Shown one piece after another: positions 26,438 to 36,846 of a stretch of 64,000 nucleotides of DNA. The position numbers and the translations under genes are program-made. The DNA is from an uncultured Corynebacterium sp. Lineage in GTDB: Bacteria; Actinomycetota; Actinomycetes; Mycobacteriales; Mycobacteriaceae. The notes below the pieces were generated by a model. That model was not told the DNA's origin and made no database searches. It saw only the letters and a list, made by a program, of their open reading frames with translations. Where the stretch lies: positions 1-64,000 of the forward strand of contig NZ_CAMIHZ010000007.1 of the NCBI RefSeq assembly GCF_946222305.1, given 5' to 3'. Numbering within the stretch: the stretch's first letter is position 1; every line of letters begins with the position of its first letter.

Positions 26438-29350
26438 CTACTTGGCGACGACGTTGACCATCTTGCCTGGGACGACGATGATCTTCGCGACGGTCTTGCC
26501 TTCAATATGACCAACCACGTTGGGCTCTTCCAGCGCGGCCTTTTCAATCTCTTCGCGGGCGGCATCAGCCGCCACGGTGATACGGCCGCGTAGCTTGCCC
26601 ATCACCTGTACGGGCAGCTCAATCGTATCGTCCACCAGCCACTTTTCATCCCACTCGGGGAAGGCAACATAAGTCAGTCCGCCTTCGTGACCCAGCTTTT
26701 GCCACAGCTCTTCCGCAATGTGCGGCGCTACTGGCGAAAGCATCTGAACCAGTGGTTCCACGGCTGCTCGGGGAGCCTGGTCAGCGCCGGAGTACGTCTT
26801 GGTCAGGTAGTTCACGTACTCAATCAACTTCGCCACCGCGGTATTATCCCGCAGCTCTGTGTAGTCCTCGTGAATGCCCGCCACCGCACGGTGCAAGGCG
26901 CGGTTGTCATCATCGGTTAGCGCGGCCTCCGAAACATTGAGCTCACCGGTGTTTTCATCGACCACCAAGCGCCATGCACGCTGCAGGAAGCGCTGCGCAC
27001 CGACCACATCCTTGGTCGCCCATGGACGTGAGGTATCCAGCGGCCCCATAGACATCTCGTACACGCGCAGGGTATCCGCGCCGTAGTTATCACAGATCTC
27101 ATCAGGGGAAACGGAGTTCTTCAGGGACTTGCCCATCTTGCCGTATTCCTGCTTGACCTCGATCTCTTCGCCACCATCGGCTGGGGTGTAGATAAACTTG
27201 CCGTCGCGCTCCTCCACGTTTTCGGCAGGCACGTACACACCACGGGAATCCGTGTAGGCATATGCCTGAATGTAGCCCTGGTTGTACAGGCGGTGATAAG
27301 GCTCGAAGGAGCTTACATGCCCCAGGTCGTACAACACCTTGTGCCAAAAACGGGAGTACAGCAGGTGCAGCACAGCGTGCTCCACACCACCGACGTACAG
27401 GTCCACACCACCGGCTGGACGGCCCTCACGTGGCCCCACCCAGTAGCGTTCATTTTCAATGTCTACCAAGGCGCTTTCGTTCTTCGGATCGATGTACCGC
27501 AGCTGGTACCACGAAGAGCCCGCCCATTGCGGCATCACGTTCGTATCGCGCCAGTAGGTCTTCTCGCCATTGCCCAAATCCAGCGTGACCTCGACCCATT
27601 CCTTTGCCTTAGCCAGTGGCGGCTGTGGTTCGGTGTTCTTGTCATCTGGGTCGAAGCTGACGGGCTTGTAGTCTTCTACCTCGGGCAGTACGACGGGCAG
27701 CATACTTTCCGGCAGGGCATGTGCCACACCATCCTCGTCATACACGACCGGGAATGGCTCGCCCCAGTAACGCTGGCGCGCGAACAGCCAGTCGCGCAGC
27801 TTGTATTGAATTTTTTCTGTACCGACGCCACGGTCTTCCAACCACTGCGTCGCCTTGGCGATCGCCTCTTCCTTACCTAGGTCATTGAGGTTCAAGCCAG
27901 CATCGTTGACAGAGTTCACATGCGGTCCATCCTCGGTAAAGGCTTCGACCTCGGTGTTTCCACCCTGGAGAACCTCAACGATTGGCAAACCAAATGTTTG
28001 GGCGAACTCATAGTCGCGCTCATCATGAGCTGGAACAGCCATGATCGCGCCGGTGCCGTAGCCGGTCAGCACGTAGTCGGCGATGAACACCGGAACGGGC
28101 TTGCCGTTGACTGGATTGGTGGCGTACACACCCAGGAACACACCAGTTTTTTCCTTATTTTCTTGGCGTTCCAAATCCGACTTGGCAGCGATGGCATCGC
28201 GGTATGCCTCCACGGCAGCCGCAGGGGAGGACTGACCATACGTCCAGCGCTCGTCTACACCGTCGTATGCACCAGCGGAATCACCGCCATGCGCGGCAGC
28301 TGCAGCCGCAACGAACTGGTCAACCAACTCATGTTCCGGTGCCAACACCATGTACGTCGCGCCGAACAGGGTGTCCGGGCGTGTGGTGAAGACCTTAATT
28401 TCAGCGGATTCACCCGTCGTGGCCTCGGTGGCGTCGGAAATAAAGGTGACTTCCGCACCGCGAGAGCGACCAATCCAGTTACGCTGCATGGACTTGACCT
28501 TGTCTGGCCAATCCAAGTACTCCAGATCGTCAATGAGGCGATCGGAGTACGCGGTAATGCGCATCATCCACTGCTGCAAATTCTTGCGGAAGACGGGGAA
28601 ATTGCCGCGCTCGGAGCGGCCATCTGCCGTGACCTCCTCGTTTGCCAGCACCGTTCCCAACCCAGGGCACCAGTTCACCGTGGAATTGGAGCGGTACACC
28701 AGGCGATACTCATCGAGAATGTCCTGCTTTTCCGCAGGGGAGAGGGTGGCCCAATCTTCGCGCTCGGCGGCTAGCTTTTCCTCGAGTTCACTGATGGGGC
28801 GGGCTTTACCCTTAAAGCCGGAGGCGTTGGTGGCCTCCGGGTCAAACCAGGAGTTGTAGATCTGCAGGAAGATCCACTGGGTCCAGCGGTAGAAGTCCTC
28901 GTCCGTGGTGGCGATGGCGCGGCGCTTGTCGTGACCCAAGCCCAACCGACCCAGCTGGCGCTCCATGTTTTCGATATTGGCCATGGTGGTGGTGCGCGGG
29001 TGAGTGCCGGTCTGTACGGCGTACTGCTCGGCGGGCAGACCGAATGCGTCATATCCCAGCGTGTGCAAAACATTCGCACCGTTCATGCGCTGGAAGCGCG
29101 CGTACACATCGGTGGCGATGTAGCCCAGCGGGTGGCCAACGTGCAGGCCAACACCGGAGGGGTAGGGGAACATGTCCTGGATGAACTTGCGGTCCTGCGG
29201 GAGTTCCTTGCCACTATCGGAGGCGAGCGCACCCACGGGGTTGGGGGTGTTGAAAGTGCCCTGATCAGCCCAGTACTTCTGCCAGCGCTGTTCGATCTGC
29301 GCCGCCAGCTCAGGGGTGTAGCGGAAGGAGTTGTCTGCAGGCGTATTCAT
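26438..29350 (-). CDS. leuS: Leucyl-tRNA synthetase
   Basis: 970 residues from ATG 29350, which lies 8 nt after TACAAT (leaderless); a TTG 9 nt upstream is the other option. The HIGH motif is [10 protein letters not shown], the CP1 editing domain has [18 protein letters not shown] and [15 protein letters not shown], and the KMSKS loop is KMGKSLKN, a known bacterial variant. The tRNA-binding helices and the C-terminal domain ([12 protein letters not shown]) close the protein. It charges tRNA-Leu and edits mischarged residues. Confidence 0.98.
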   Translation of the reverse strand: MNTPADNSFRYTPELAAQIEQRWQKYWADQGTFNTPNPVGALASDSGKELPQDRKFIQDMFPYPSGVGLHVGHPLGYIATDVYARFQRMNGANVLHTLGYDAFGLPAEQYAVQTGTHPRTTTMANIENMERQLGRLGLGHDKRRAIATTDEDFYRWTQWIFLQIYNSWFDPEATNASGFKGKARPISELEEKLAAEREDWATLSPAEKQDILDEYRLVYRSNSTVNWCPGLGTVLANEEVTADGRSERGNFPVFRKNLQQWMMRITAYSDRLIDDLEYLDWPDKVKSMQRNWIGRSRGAEVTFISDATEATTGESAEIKVFTTRPDTLFGATYMVLAPEHELVDQFVAAAAAAHGGDSAGAYDGVDERWTYGQSSPAAAVEAYRDAIAAKSDLERQENKEKTGVFLGVYATNPVNGKPVPVFIADYVLTGYGTGAIMAVPAHDERDYEFAQTFGLPIVEVLQGGNTEVEAFTEDGPHVNSVNDAGLNLNDLGKEEAIAKATQWLEDRGVGTEKIQYKLRDWLFARQRYWGEPFPVVYDEDGVAHALPESMLPVVLPEVEDYKPVSFDPDDKNTEPQPPLAKAKEWVEVTLDLGNGEKTYWRDTNVMPQWAGSSWYQLRYIDPKNESALVDIENERYWVGPREGRPAGGVDLYVGGVEHAVLHLLYSRFWHKVLYDLGHVSSFEPYHRLYNQGYIQAYAYTDSRGVYVPAENVEERDGKFIYTPADGGEEIEVKQEYGKMGKSLKNSVSPDEICDNYGADTLRVYEMSMGPLDTSRPWATKDVVGAQRFLQRAWRLVVDENTGELNVSEAALTDDDNRALHRAVAGIHEDYTELRDNTAVAKLIEYVNYLTKTYSGADQAPRAAVEPLVQMLSPVAPHIAEELWQKLGHEGGLTYVAFPEWDEKWLVDDTIELPVQVMGKLRGRITVAADAAREEIEKAALEEPNVVGHIEGKTVAKIIVVPGKMVNVVAK

Positions 29351-29479
29351 GGTTGGCAATTGTAGTGGGTGGCTGCGACATTGTGGCGACCAGCCCTGCC
29401 GTGCATTGCTTGCGAACCATTGACGAATCCGCTGGTGCGGAATTCGTGAAAATATGCATCGCGGAATACACTAAAACCC

Positions 29480-30079
29480 ATGATCGTGCTGACAATCATC
29501 CTGGCAATTCTGGGTCTCGCCGTTCTGGCAGTGGGTTTCCTTGCTCTCACGGGAAAACTGCCTGGAAACTCCGTCGTTGGCTTGCGCATCCCCGAGGTGC
29601 GCAAGTCCGAAGACAACTGGGTGATGGGGCATAAAATCGCTGGTCCCGCGTGGATTGGGTCTGGCGCAGTCCTGCTCGGCGCCGCATTGCTGAGCACCAA
29701 GGTGGCCGGCTGGATGTGGCTGGTGCTGGCTTTGCTGATCGTTGGCGCGGTGTTCCTGTTGGGGCTCGGTGCGGCGTTGGCGGCGCATACGTTGGCTCGG
29801 GTCGACGCCCAGCGACTGCAGGCAGAAGCTGCTGCCGAGGATGCCGCGGGTGGCTGCTGCGGTGGCAGTGGGGCTGCCGACTCCGGCGCCGACAACTGCG
29901 GGGATGTCGCCAGCGCCGAAGCCTGTGCGAGCGGAAGCGCCTGCGGTTCCTGTGCACTCAACGGCTCATGTGACGGCGGGGGAGCGGCCTTCGATGCAGC
30001 CAAAACTTCTGCGACCTCTGCCAAGCCACGGGTGGACATGGATGCTGCCCGGCGCGCGGTAGCGCAACGCGATAACTAA
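29480..30079 (+). CDS. SdpI-family membrane protein with Cys-rich tail
   Basis: 199 residues. The start is 7 nt after TACACT (29467-29472), probably leaderless. The SdpI-type core is GLRIPEVRKSEDNWVMGHK between helices VLTIILAILGLAVLAVGFLA and the pair at ~65-110. The C-terminal ~90 residues hold nine cysteines in Gly/Ala/Ser-rich sequence (GGCCGG, CGDVASAEAC, CGSC, GSCDGG), unusual for the family and possibly metal-binding. SdpI proteins give immunity to the SdpC toxin in Bacillus, but here the role is unknown. Confidence 0.75.
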   Translation: MIVLTIILAILGLAVLAVGFLALTGKLPGNSVVGLRIPEVRKSEDNWVMGHKIAGPAWIGSGAVLLGAALLSTKVAGWMWLVLALLIVGAVFLLGLGAALAAHTLARVDAQRLQAEAAAEDAAGGCCGGSGAADSGADNCGDVASAEACASGSACGSCALNGSCDGGGAAFDAAKTSATSAKPRVDMDAARRAVAQRDN

Positions 30080-30166
30080 CTCGCTCCCGCCTCCCAACAC
30101 GGCCTTCCCAGAAATCGTTCCTTCGGCCTATAGTCCACCGGGCAAGCCGTATTTACAGTGGCAGTC

Positions 30167-31507
30167 ATGCACCGCATGGAACTGACTGACGTAGCCCGAC
30201 AGAAATTTATCCGTCCGAAGTGGATGTTTTTCCTTTTCAGCCTGGGGTTGATCCTCATTGGCCTGATGTTTCAGGTATGGGGAACCGGCACGACACTCGA
30301 GGAGTTTACTACCGCCCATAGGGACGTTCCGGTTGGGTATAGCTGCTATATGGTGGCTCAGTTCGTGGCGTTCTTCGTTGCCATTATCATTTTCCCGATC
30401 GCCCTGCGGCACGATCCTCGTGAACTCACACAGTCCAATTCGAAGCACCATCAGGTTTTCGCCGGCCCACGTTGGACCATGATCGCCAATGTTGTGTTGG
30501 CTGCCTTGGCTTTTTCTCCCGGCGCAAGCTTCTTCATCTTGGCGGCGGCCATCTCGCTGGCCGCTCGGCCTTTAAGCAAGTGGACATGGATGGCCGCTGG
30601 CGCTTTCTTCATTTCCGCAAGTGCCGACCTCTACCTCTCTTGGTCCCCGGCCACCTCCGAGAGCCTCCTCGATGAGAATTTCTGGTACATCCTCGGCTAT
30701 CTGTGCGCGCCGTTTTTTGTCTTTTTACCTGCGGTTTTGATTGGTCTGCACCGGGGCCGTACTCGTACCGAGTGGTGGCACCTCGTGGAGGAGGCGCGAT
30801 TGTCCTCGGAGCACGTCGACCAGCAACGTCGCCTGGCGCAGCGTGAAGAACGCACCCGTATTGCCCGGGATATGCACGACTCGCTGTCTCACCGGCTGAG
30901 CCTCATCGCGGTACATTCAGGCGCGTTGGCTTTCCGGGATAACCTCGACGCCACCTCGGTCCGCCAGACTGCGACAACCATTAGGGAACAAGCTGAAGCC
31001 GCGGTCGAGGAACTGAGAACAGTTCTTACCGCCCTCCATGAGGATGGACCCCAGGACGTGGATCCGCGCCTTGACCTGGAGCAATTAGTAGAGCAAGCGC
31101 GAGCTGCTGGTAACTCCATCGCGCTCGACATCAGCGATGCTCCCGACCCATCCGAGTTGGACACGCTAGCCACGCACGCACTACATCGGGTTGTTCAGGA
31201 ATGCCTGACTAATGCGCGCAAACATGCCCCCGGCCAGACCGTATCCATTACTGCCCAGCGCCGCAGTGATCGCGGACAGTGGTTTTGGCTACAACTTTCG
31301 AACCCCTTGCCACTGAAAAATTCTGCGGACCGAGCCGCCTTCCGAGCAGATTCTGCCCAACTGGGTCTGACAGGCTTGGCGGAACGCGTGAAGCTCAGCG
31401 GCGGGTCCTTCGAGGCCAGGGTAGATGCGGGCCAGTTCACGGTGGAGGTTAGGCTGCCGTTGGCGTCGGATAAAAAACTAAGCACTACGACTAAGAAGGA
31501 TGCGTAA
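30167..31507 (+). CDS. Sensor histidine kinase (HisKA_3 type)
   Basis: 446 residues from ATG 30167; GTG 30158 and ATG 30176 are alternatives. Five membrane helices (~20-210) have short loops, so it probably senses the membrane or an intracellular signal. The dimerisation helix is EERTRIARDMHDSLSHRLS with phospho-acceptor H237. The ATP-binding domain has VVQECLTNARKHAPG (N-box) and a G-box region LGLTGLAERVKLSGG. It pairs with the response regulator that follows at once. Confidence 0.93.
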   Translation: MHRMELTDVARQKFIRPKWMFFLFSLGLILIGLMFQVWGTGTTLEEFTTAHRDVPVGYSCYMVAQFVAFFVAIIIFPIALRHDPRELTQSNSKHHQVFAGPRWTMIANVVLAALAFSPGASFFILAAAISLAARPLSKWTWMAAGAFFISASADLYLSWSPATSESLLDENFWYILGYLCAPFFVFLPAVLIGLHRGRTRTEWWHLVEEARLSSEHVDQQRRLAQREERTRIARDMHDSLSHRLSLIAVHSGALAFRDNLDATSVRQTATTIREQAEAAVEELRTVLTALHEDGPQDVDPRLDLEQLVEQARAAGNSIALDISDAPDPSELDTLATHALHRVVQECLTNARKHAPGQTVSITAQRRSDRGQWFWLQLSNPLPLKNSADRAAFRADSAQLGLTGLAERVKLSGGSFEARVDAGQFTVEVRLPLASDKKLSTTTKKDA

Positions 31508-32233
31508 ATGACAGCGAATGGCGAAGCGACCCGAATTGTCGTTGTCGACGATGAGGCGCTGCTGCGGCAAGGGTTGGTGCTGATGCTGGATGGCGCCGAC
31601 GGCATCGACGTGGTGGGGGAGGCCAGCAACGGCAAGTTGGCTGTGGAAGTCATTCAGCGCGAGCGGCCGGATGTGGTGCTGATGGACATTCGTATGCCGG
31701 TCATGACGGGGATTGAGGCGGTCCGAACGCTTCGTGAGCTGGGGATTGATGTGCCGGTTATTATGCTGACGGCTTTCGATACCGATGCGTTTATTCTGCG
31801 CTCGCTGGAGGCGGGGGCGGTGGGGTTCCTACTGAAGACGACAGCTCCGGAAGCGCTGGTGCGGAGCATTAAAGCGGCTGCGGCAGGGCAGCAATTGCTG
31901 AGCGCTGAGGTGCTATCGAAGCTGGTTGGAATGGCTGGCCATGGCCCGGATTGCAGTATGGGCGGTGACTCGGCAGCAAGCGATGGGGGAGATGAGCCGG
32001 CGGCGAAGTCCGGTGCAGGTAGTGGAGAGCTATCGGCTGCGCGCCGGTTGGACGTGTTGAGCCCACGCGAAAAGGAGTTAGCGCTGCTCATTGCGCAGGG
32101 GATGGGTAATGCCGAAATCGCCGAGAAGCTGTACATCAGCATTCCTACGGTGAAGACGCATGTCGCGCGGATTCTGGAGAAACTGCAGGTCAGCAATCGT
32201 GTACAGATTGCGATTGCCGTTTTGCGTGATTGA
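31508..32233 (+). CDS. LuxR/NarL-type response regulator
   Basis: 241 residues, ATG one base after the kinase stop (TAAATG). The receiver domain has VVDDEALLRQG, phospho-acceptor D60 (VVLMDIRMPVMTG) and K110 region FLLKTTAPEAL. A Gly/Ser/Ala-rich linker (~145-175) leads to the LuxR helix-turn-helix (LSPREKELALLIAQGMGNAE, IAEKLYISIPTVKTHVARIL). Targets are unknown; the uridine cluster starts ~55 bp downstream on the same strand. Confidence 0.95.
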   Translation: MTANGEATRIVVVDDEALLRQGLVLMLDGADGIDVVGEASNGKLAVEVIQRERPDVVLMDIRMPVMTGIEAVRTLRELGIDVPVIMLTAFDTDAFILRSLEAGAVGFLLKTTAPEALVRSIKAAAAGQQLLSAEVLSKLVGMAGHGPDCSMGGDSAASDGGDEPAAKSGAGSGELSAARRLDVLSPREKELALLIAQGMGNAEIAEKLYISIPTVKTHVARILEKLQVSNRVQIAIAVLRD

Positions 32234-32288
32234 CTGTTGCGGCTTGGGTCACCGGCGGGTGTCCGAAGTGTTTACTACGATCGGGCGC

Positions 32289-33341
32289 ATGGATAACGGG
32301 CACGGAAACCAAACAGCGAATGCTTTGCTGGGGCCCAGCGGGGCAGCGGAAGCTCCTTCAGATCAGTCACCTGTCGTGGTGGTGTGTGGGTCCATCAACG
32401 TGGATACCTTTGTGGGCCTGCAACAATTCCCCGCGCCGGGGGAGACGATGATCGGCCGGCGGGGTCTACAGGGGTTGGGCGGTAAGGGGGCCAACCAGGC
32501 GGTGGCTTCCGCGCATATGGGTGTGGAGACCTTGCTGCTAGCTTCCGTGGGGCAGACTAGCGCGGATAATCCCGCCGAGCCTTTGGACCCGTTGGCGCTG
32601 TTGGCGGTCAAGGAGCTGCAGCAGCATGGCGTAAACACGGAATTCATTGCCCGGACCAACGAACCTACTGGTCAGGCATTTATTATGAATGACGCCTCCG
32701 GGGAGAACATCATCATCGTCACATCTGGGGCGAACGAGCTGACCAGCCCCGCAGCGCATGTGGACCTAGTGAAGGAGCTTTCCGCCACCCGCCCGATTCC
32801 GGTGGTGCTGGCCCAGGGAGAGCTGACACCCGCCCATTCCGCGGAGCTTCCGGCGCTCGCCGAAGCTGCTGGTGCGAGGTTGCTATTGAACTTGGCGCCC
32901 GTGACCACGAAGGATCCCGACCTCGTGGCGGCTGCTGATCCGCTGATTCTCAATGAGCTGGAAGCTGCCGATATCACTGGGTTGTCGCGCGAAACCCCGA
33001 TGGAGGAAGTTTTCACCGCGCTCACCCAGGTTTCGCGCAGCGCTGTCGTAACCCTGGGTGCCGAAGGCGCTGCGGTTATCGATAGCGATGGAGTAACCCG
33101 CGTTCCCGCCCCGAAAGTGGACGCGATCGTGGACACCACCGGGGCGGGGGATGCCTTCTGTGGAACTTTGGCGGCGGTCGTCGCCACGGGCGCTTCATTG
33201 GCGGAGGCCACGCGACTGGCCGTCGCCGCGGGTTCCCTAGCCACCCAAAAACCCGGCGCGGCTGGTTCCTACGCCACGGGCCAGCAAGTACGTACATTGG
33301 CGGCGGATGGCGCTGCAGAATTTGAAGGAGAAAACCGATGA
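32289..33341 (+). CDS. rbsK: Ribokinase
   Basis: 350 residues from ATG 32289, 7 nt after TACGAT (32276-32281), probably leaderless. PfkB fold: GSINVDTFVGLQQFPAPGET, GGKGANQAVASAHMG, and the catalytic DTTGAGDAFCG. It phosphorylates ribose at O5. With the nucleoside hydrolase (4-bp ATGA overlap) and the transporter it forms a uridine/ribose salvage unit, as in the C. glutamicum uriR-rbsK1-uriT-uriH group, although gene order differs and no uriR is seen. Confidence 0.93.
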   Translation: MDNGHGNQTANALLGPSGAAEAPSDQSPVVVVCGSINVDTFVGLQQFPAPGETMIGRRGLQGLGGKGANQAVASAHMGVETLLLASVGQTSADNPAEPLDPLALLAVKELQQHGVNTEFIARTNEPTGQAFIMNDASGENIIIVTSGANELTSPAAHVDLVKELSATRPIPVVLAQGELTPAHSAELPALAEAAGARLLLNLAPVTTKDPDLVAAADPLILNELEAADITGLSRETPMEEVFTALTQVSRSAVVTLGAEGAAVIDSDGVTRVPAPKVDAIVDTTGAGDAFCGTLAAVVATGASLAEATRLAVAAGSLATQKPGAAGSYATGQQVRTLAADGAAEFEGENR

Positions 33342-34432
33342 TGACCACCGCAGCTACCCCCAACCACGCAACAGGAGGCGGCCTCACCCCGCGCCGGATC
33401 ATCCTAGACTGCGATCCCGGCCATGATGACGCGATTGCCATGCTGTTGGCGTGGGGAAATCCCGATATCGACCTGCTTGCGGTGACCACCGTCGCCGGTA
33501 ATCAGACTCTTGAAAAAGTCACGACGAATGCGCGGGCTCTTGCCCGCGTGGGCAAAATCACCGGCGTACCTTTTGCCGCTGGTGCGGATCGCCCACTCGT
33601 GGCACCACAGCTGATTCCCGAAGAAATTCACGGCGAAAGCGGCTTGGATGGGCCGAGGTTGCCAGAGGCTGGCGTCGAACTGGAAAAGCAGCACGCCGTG
33701 GACTTAATCGCGCGGATTATTGAGCGCGAAGAGCCGGGTACGGTGACGTTGGTGCCGACTGGTGCGCTGACGAATATTGCCTTGTTTGCGCGCACGTATC
33801 CGCATTTGGTGGAGCGAGTGGCAGGGGTGACGCTGATGGGAGGCGGGCACCACACCGGCAATATGACTCCGGCGGCGGAGTTCAATATTCTGGCGGATCC
33901 CGAGGCCGCGAAAATCGTCTTCGATGCTGCCTGGCCAGTGACGATGGTGGGGTTGGACGTGACCCACAAGGTACTGGCCCTGCCCGAGCGCATGGAGCAG
34001 ATTCGGGCGGTGGGCACGGATGTCGCGCAGTTCATTGCCGAGCTCGTGGAGTTCTTCGGGGCCGCTTATATGGATCTGCGCCGCTACCCGGGGCCTCCGC
34101 TGCACGATCCGCTGGCTGTGGCGGCGGTGGCTGATCCGGACGTGCTCACCACTGTGGCAGCACCGGTGGCCGTGGAAACTCGGGGCGAGCTGACACGCGG
34201 TATGACCGTAGTTGACCTGCGGCGAACCTGGGGAGCGCAGGATCAGACAGCGGAACGCCCCGGCGATCCCTCTGCGCTTGGCACCTGTGATGATTACGCC
34301 GCTGCTGGTTTGGAAACCTATGGTGAGCTGCAAGAAACCGTACGTCACCGGGTGGGTGTGGATGTCGATGCGGATCGGTTCTTCGATCTTTTAATCGACG
34401 CCCTGCGCCGCATCGGCAACACCGGTTTCTAG
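33338..34432 (+). CDS. uriH: Inosine/uridine-preferring nucleoside hydrolase
   Basis: 364 residues. The calcium-binding aspartate cluster is DCDPGHDDAIAMLLA (N-terminal), with NILADPEAAKIVFDA and the LDVTHKVL loop typical of the IUNH family. The start overlaps the rbsK stop (ATGA). It cleaves ribonucleosides to base and ribose, the ribose passing to the kinase. Uridine specificity is inferred from the cluster. Confidence 0.92.
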   Translation: MMTTAATPNHATGGGLTPRRIILDCDPGHDDAIAMLLAWGNPDIDLLAVTTVAGNQTLEKVTTNARALARVGKITGVPFAAGADRPLVAPQLIPEEIHGESGLDGPRLPEAGVELEKQHAVDLIARIIEREEPGTVTLVPTGALTNIALFARTYPHLVERVAGVTLMGGGHHTGNMTPAAEFNILADPEAAKIVFDAAWPVTMVGLDVTHKVLALPERMEQIRAVGTDVAQFIAELVEFFGAAYMDLRRYPGPPLHDPLAVAAVADPDVLTTVAAPVAVETRGELTRGMTVVDLRRTWGAQDQTAERPGDPSALGTCDDYAAAGLETYGELQETVRHRVGVDVDADRFFDLLIDALRRIGNTGF

Positions 34433-34494
34433 GATTTGCGGGCTGCCTAGCTCCGAAATGCCGTGTGGGGGATTCGTAAAGTACCCTTTACCCC

Positions 34495-35973
34495 ATGACG
34501 ACGCCAGCCGTACCTACCGCTGATCCTATTGATTCCAGAAGAGGCGGCCTGCCGCTGCTGATGGCGGTGCTGATCACCGCCGCCGTAGCGTTCCAGCTCA
34601 ATGCCTCGATGCTCTCGCCAGTGTTGACCACCATGGCGCGCGAGTTAAACACCACCGAATCCACTGTGGGTCTATCACAGACTGCGTTCTTTACCGGTGG
34701 CGCGATGTGTGGTCTGTTCCTACCGCGCTTGTCCGACATCATCGGGCGCCGAAAGGTACTGATCGTCATGCTGGCGGTCATGGCGGTGGGCGGCATCATC
34801 GCAGCTCTCGCGCCAAATGTAGGTGTGCTGATGGCTGCTCGTGCGATGCAGGGTATCGCTGGACCGACGATCCCGATGACGTTGATCATCCTGCGCAGCC
34901 AGGTGAAGGAAGAAGTCCGGTTGGGCACACTCATGGGTCTTATCGCCGCGGTCAATGGTGGCGTGGCTGGCTTGGACGTGTTGGTTTCCGGATGGATGGC
35001 CGAGCACTGGGGCTTCCGTTCCGTGTTCTGGCTGATCGGCATCATCGGCGCCATCGCTACTGCGGTCGTCGCGATATGGGCACCCGAATCCAAGCCCTCT
35101 GACAATGTGAAAATGGACTGGCTGGGCGCGTTCTTGCTAGTAATTTCCGTATTCTCCCTGACCATGGCTGCCAATGAAATCGGTAAGGCCTCCCTGCCTG
35201 CCGGTGCGAATTGGATGCTCGTCGGCTGGTTGATCTTGGGAGGTCTGTTGGTGTTCGCCCTGTTCTGGGCATGGGAGAACAAGCACGATCAGCCACTGGT
35301 GGCGCCGAGGTACCTGCGTTTGCGCCAGACCTGGGCGCTGCTGCTGACCACGGTGTTGACCATGACCGGTGTTTTCGCTGCAGTTAATGGTGTGGCGACG
35401 TCCTTGGCGCAGAACACCGATGCGGGCTTCAGTATGAAGGCGGATATGGCCAGCTTGGTGATGCTCACTCCGTACGCGCTGATCGGTTGGTTCGTGGGCC
35501 CCTTTGCTGGTCGCTTGGCACCGAAGATTGGCTACTCGCGTTTGATCCGGATCGCCAACCTCGCCTCCGCGCTGTTACTGCTGATGCTGGCATTCATCGG
35601 TGTGCATTCCAAGATCGTGCTCATCGCCGCAATTATCCTGCTGGGTATCACCTACGCCGGAATCGGCAACATTGTCCTCAACAACCTGGGCGTGGTGAAC
35701 TCCCCGAAGGATTACGAGGGTTTCCTGCCCGGTATGAACTCCGCCGCCTTCAACCTGGGTGCGGGATTGTCCTTCGCCATCCTGCCCGTATTCATGGTGG
35801 CTGGATCCCCGGCCGGCTCGGATTCCACGGCCGGTTACACCAGCGCTTTCATCGCCGGTGCCGTCATCCTGGGCATCAGCGTGGCCACGAGTCTGCTGAT
35901 TCCGAAGGCCACTACCTCGGAGCTAGACGGAGCGCTACGGACGGTGCCGACGGACGAGTCGGAACGCGTGTAA
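34495..35973 (+). CDS. uriT: MFS transporter, probable uridine/ribonucleoside uptake
   Basis: 492 residues with 14 membrane segments in the DHA2-like pattern; motif A is LSDIIGRRKVLIV, and LNASMLSPVLTTMARELNTT marks helix 1. It has its own leaderless start 7 nt after TACCCT (34482-34487). Placement next to rbsK-uriH suggests UriT; drug efflux is the alternative from the family alone. Confidence 0.8.
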   Translation: MTTPAVPTADPIDSRRGGLPLLMAVLITAAVAFQLNASMLSPVLTTMARELNTTESTVGLSQTAFFTGGAMCGLFLPRLSDIIGRRKVLIVMLAVMAVGGIIAALAPNVGVLMAARAMQGIAGPTIPMTLIILRSQVKEEVRLGTLMGLIAAVNGGVAGLDVLVSGWMAEHWGFRSVFWLIGIIGAIATAVVAIWAPESKPSDNVKMDWLGAFLLVISVFSLTMAANEIGKASLPAGANWMLVGWLILGGLLVFALFWAWENKHDQPLVAPRYLRLRQTWALLLTTVLTMTGVFAAVNGVATSLAQNTDAGFSMKADMASLVMLTPYALIGWFVGPFAGRLAPKIGYSRLIRIANLASALLLLMLAFIGVHSKIVLIAAIILLGITYAGIGNIVLNNLGVVNSPKDYEGFLPGMNSAAFNLGAGLSFAILPVFMVAGSPAGSDSTAGYTSAFIAGAVILGISVATSLLIPKATTSELDGALRTVPTDESERV

Positions 35974-35987
35974 CACGCTCTGTCTCA

Positions 35988-36680
35988 CTAGCGCTTCGCG
36001 GCATCCAGTGCGCTCTGAATTTCCGCATCGGTAGCTAGGTGACCTGGTCCCATATCTAGTAGCGAGGTCGGATTCGCTCCTTCTGGGATGTACGGCTCGC
36101 CATATGCCGGCTGACCATTGTCGTAGCGCCAACCTTCTGCCAGCGGGCCCGCATCGATGGTGCCGTAACCAATGGTGTTCAGGAATTCGCGCACAGTGGC
36201 CTTGGCAGTTTCGTCATCACCGGCGATCACCAATGACGTCCGCTCCTGCGCATCCTCGGGGCGAGCCAGCTCTCCTAGATGGCGGAAATTGATGTTGTTG
36301 AAGGCCTTCACCACCTTCGCCTCTGGAACACAGTCCTGCAGAATCTGCGAGGTCGTAATCTGCCGGCTGTCCAGCTGCTCGATGAAGCCATCGCGCTGCT
36401 CGTAGTAATTGCTGGTATCAATGACCACTTTGCCCTGCAGTGGCTCGGTAGGGATCTGCTTCAACGCGTTCAGCGGAATGGTCACCACGACGATGTCTCC
36501 GGCTGCAGCAGCCTCTTCAGCGGTAGCCACCTGGGCATTGGGTCCCAAAGCCTGCGTCAGTGGTAGGAGCGTGCGTGGGTCGCGGGAGTTGCTCAACACC
36601 ACGTTGTATCCCGCGTTCACTGCCAATCGGGCAACAGTGGATCCGATGAGGCCTGCGCCGATGAATCCAATCGTCTTCAT
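35988..36680 (-). CDS. NADP-dependent oxidoreductase, F420:NADP reductase-like (CoE2089 family)
   Basis: 230 residues from ATG 36680 with GAGAGGG 7 nt upstream; a longer frame has no family sequence. The N-terminal Rossmann motif is IGFIGAGLIGSTVARLA, with SNSRDPRTL after strand 2 favouring NADP(H). VVKAFNNINFRHL and AGDDETAKATVREFL follow the family pattern. Partner substrate is unknown; without F420 genes nearby, an NADPH-only reductase is as likely. Confidence 0.8.
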   Translation of the reverse strand: MKTIGFIGAGLIGSTVARLAVNAGYNVVLSNSRDPRTLLPLTQALGPNAQVATAEEAAAAGDIVVVTIPLNALKQIPTEPLQGKVVIDTSNYYEQRDGFIEQLDSRQITTSQILQDCVPEAKVVKAFNNINFRHLGELARPEDAQERTSLVIAGDDETAKATVREFLNTIGYGTIDAGPLAEGWRYDNGQPAYGEPYIPEGANPTSLLDMGPGHLATDAEIQSALDAAKR

Positions 36681-36846
36681 TGTTTTCCCTCTCATGGTCG
36701 TGATTAAAACCTGACGGGGGTCTGCAACCGACTGGCTGTGGTGAATATTCCCCCGGGGGGTTAGCCCGCTGACTACAGGTGCACAGAAAAGGTCCTGATA
36801 AGGCCGAACGGGGGGCGTCAAAACAATAATTCGATACCCTGAGGCA

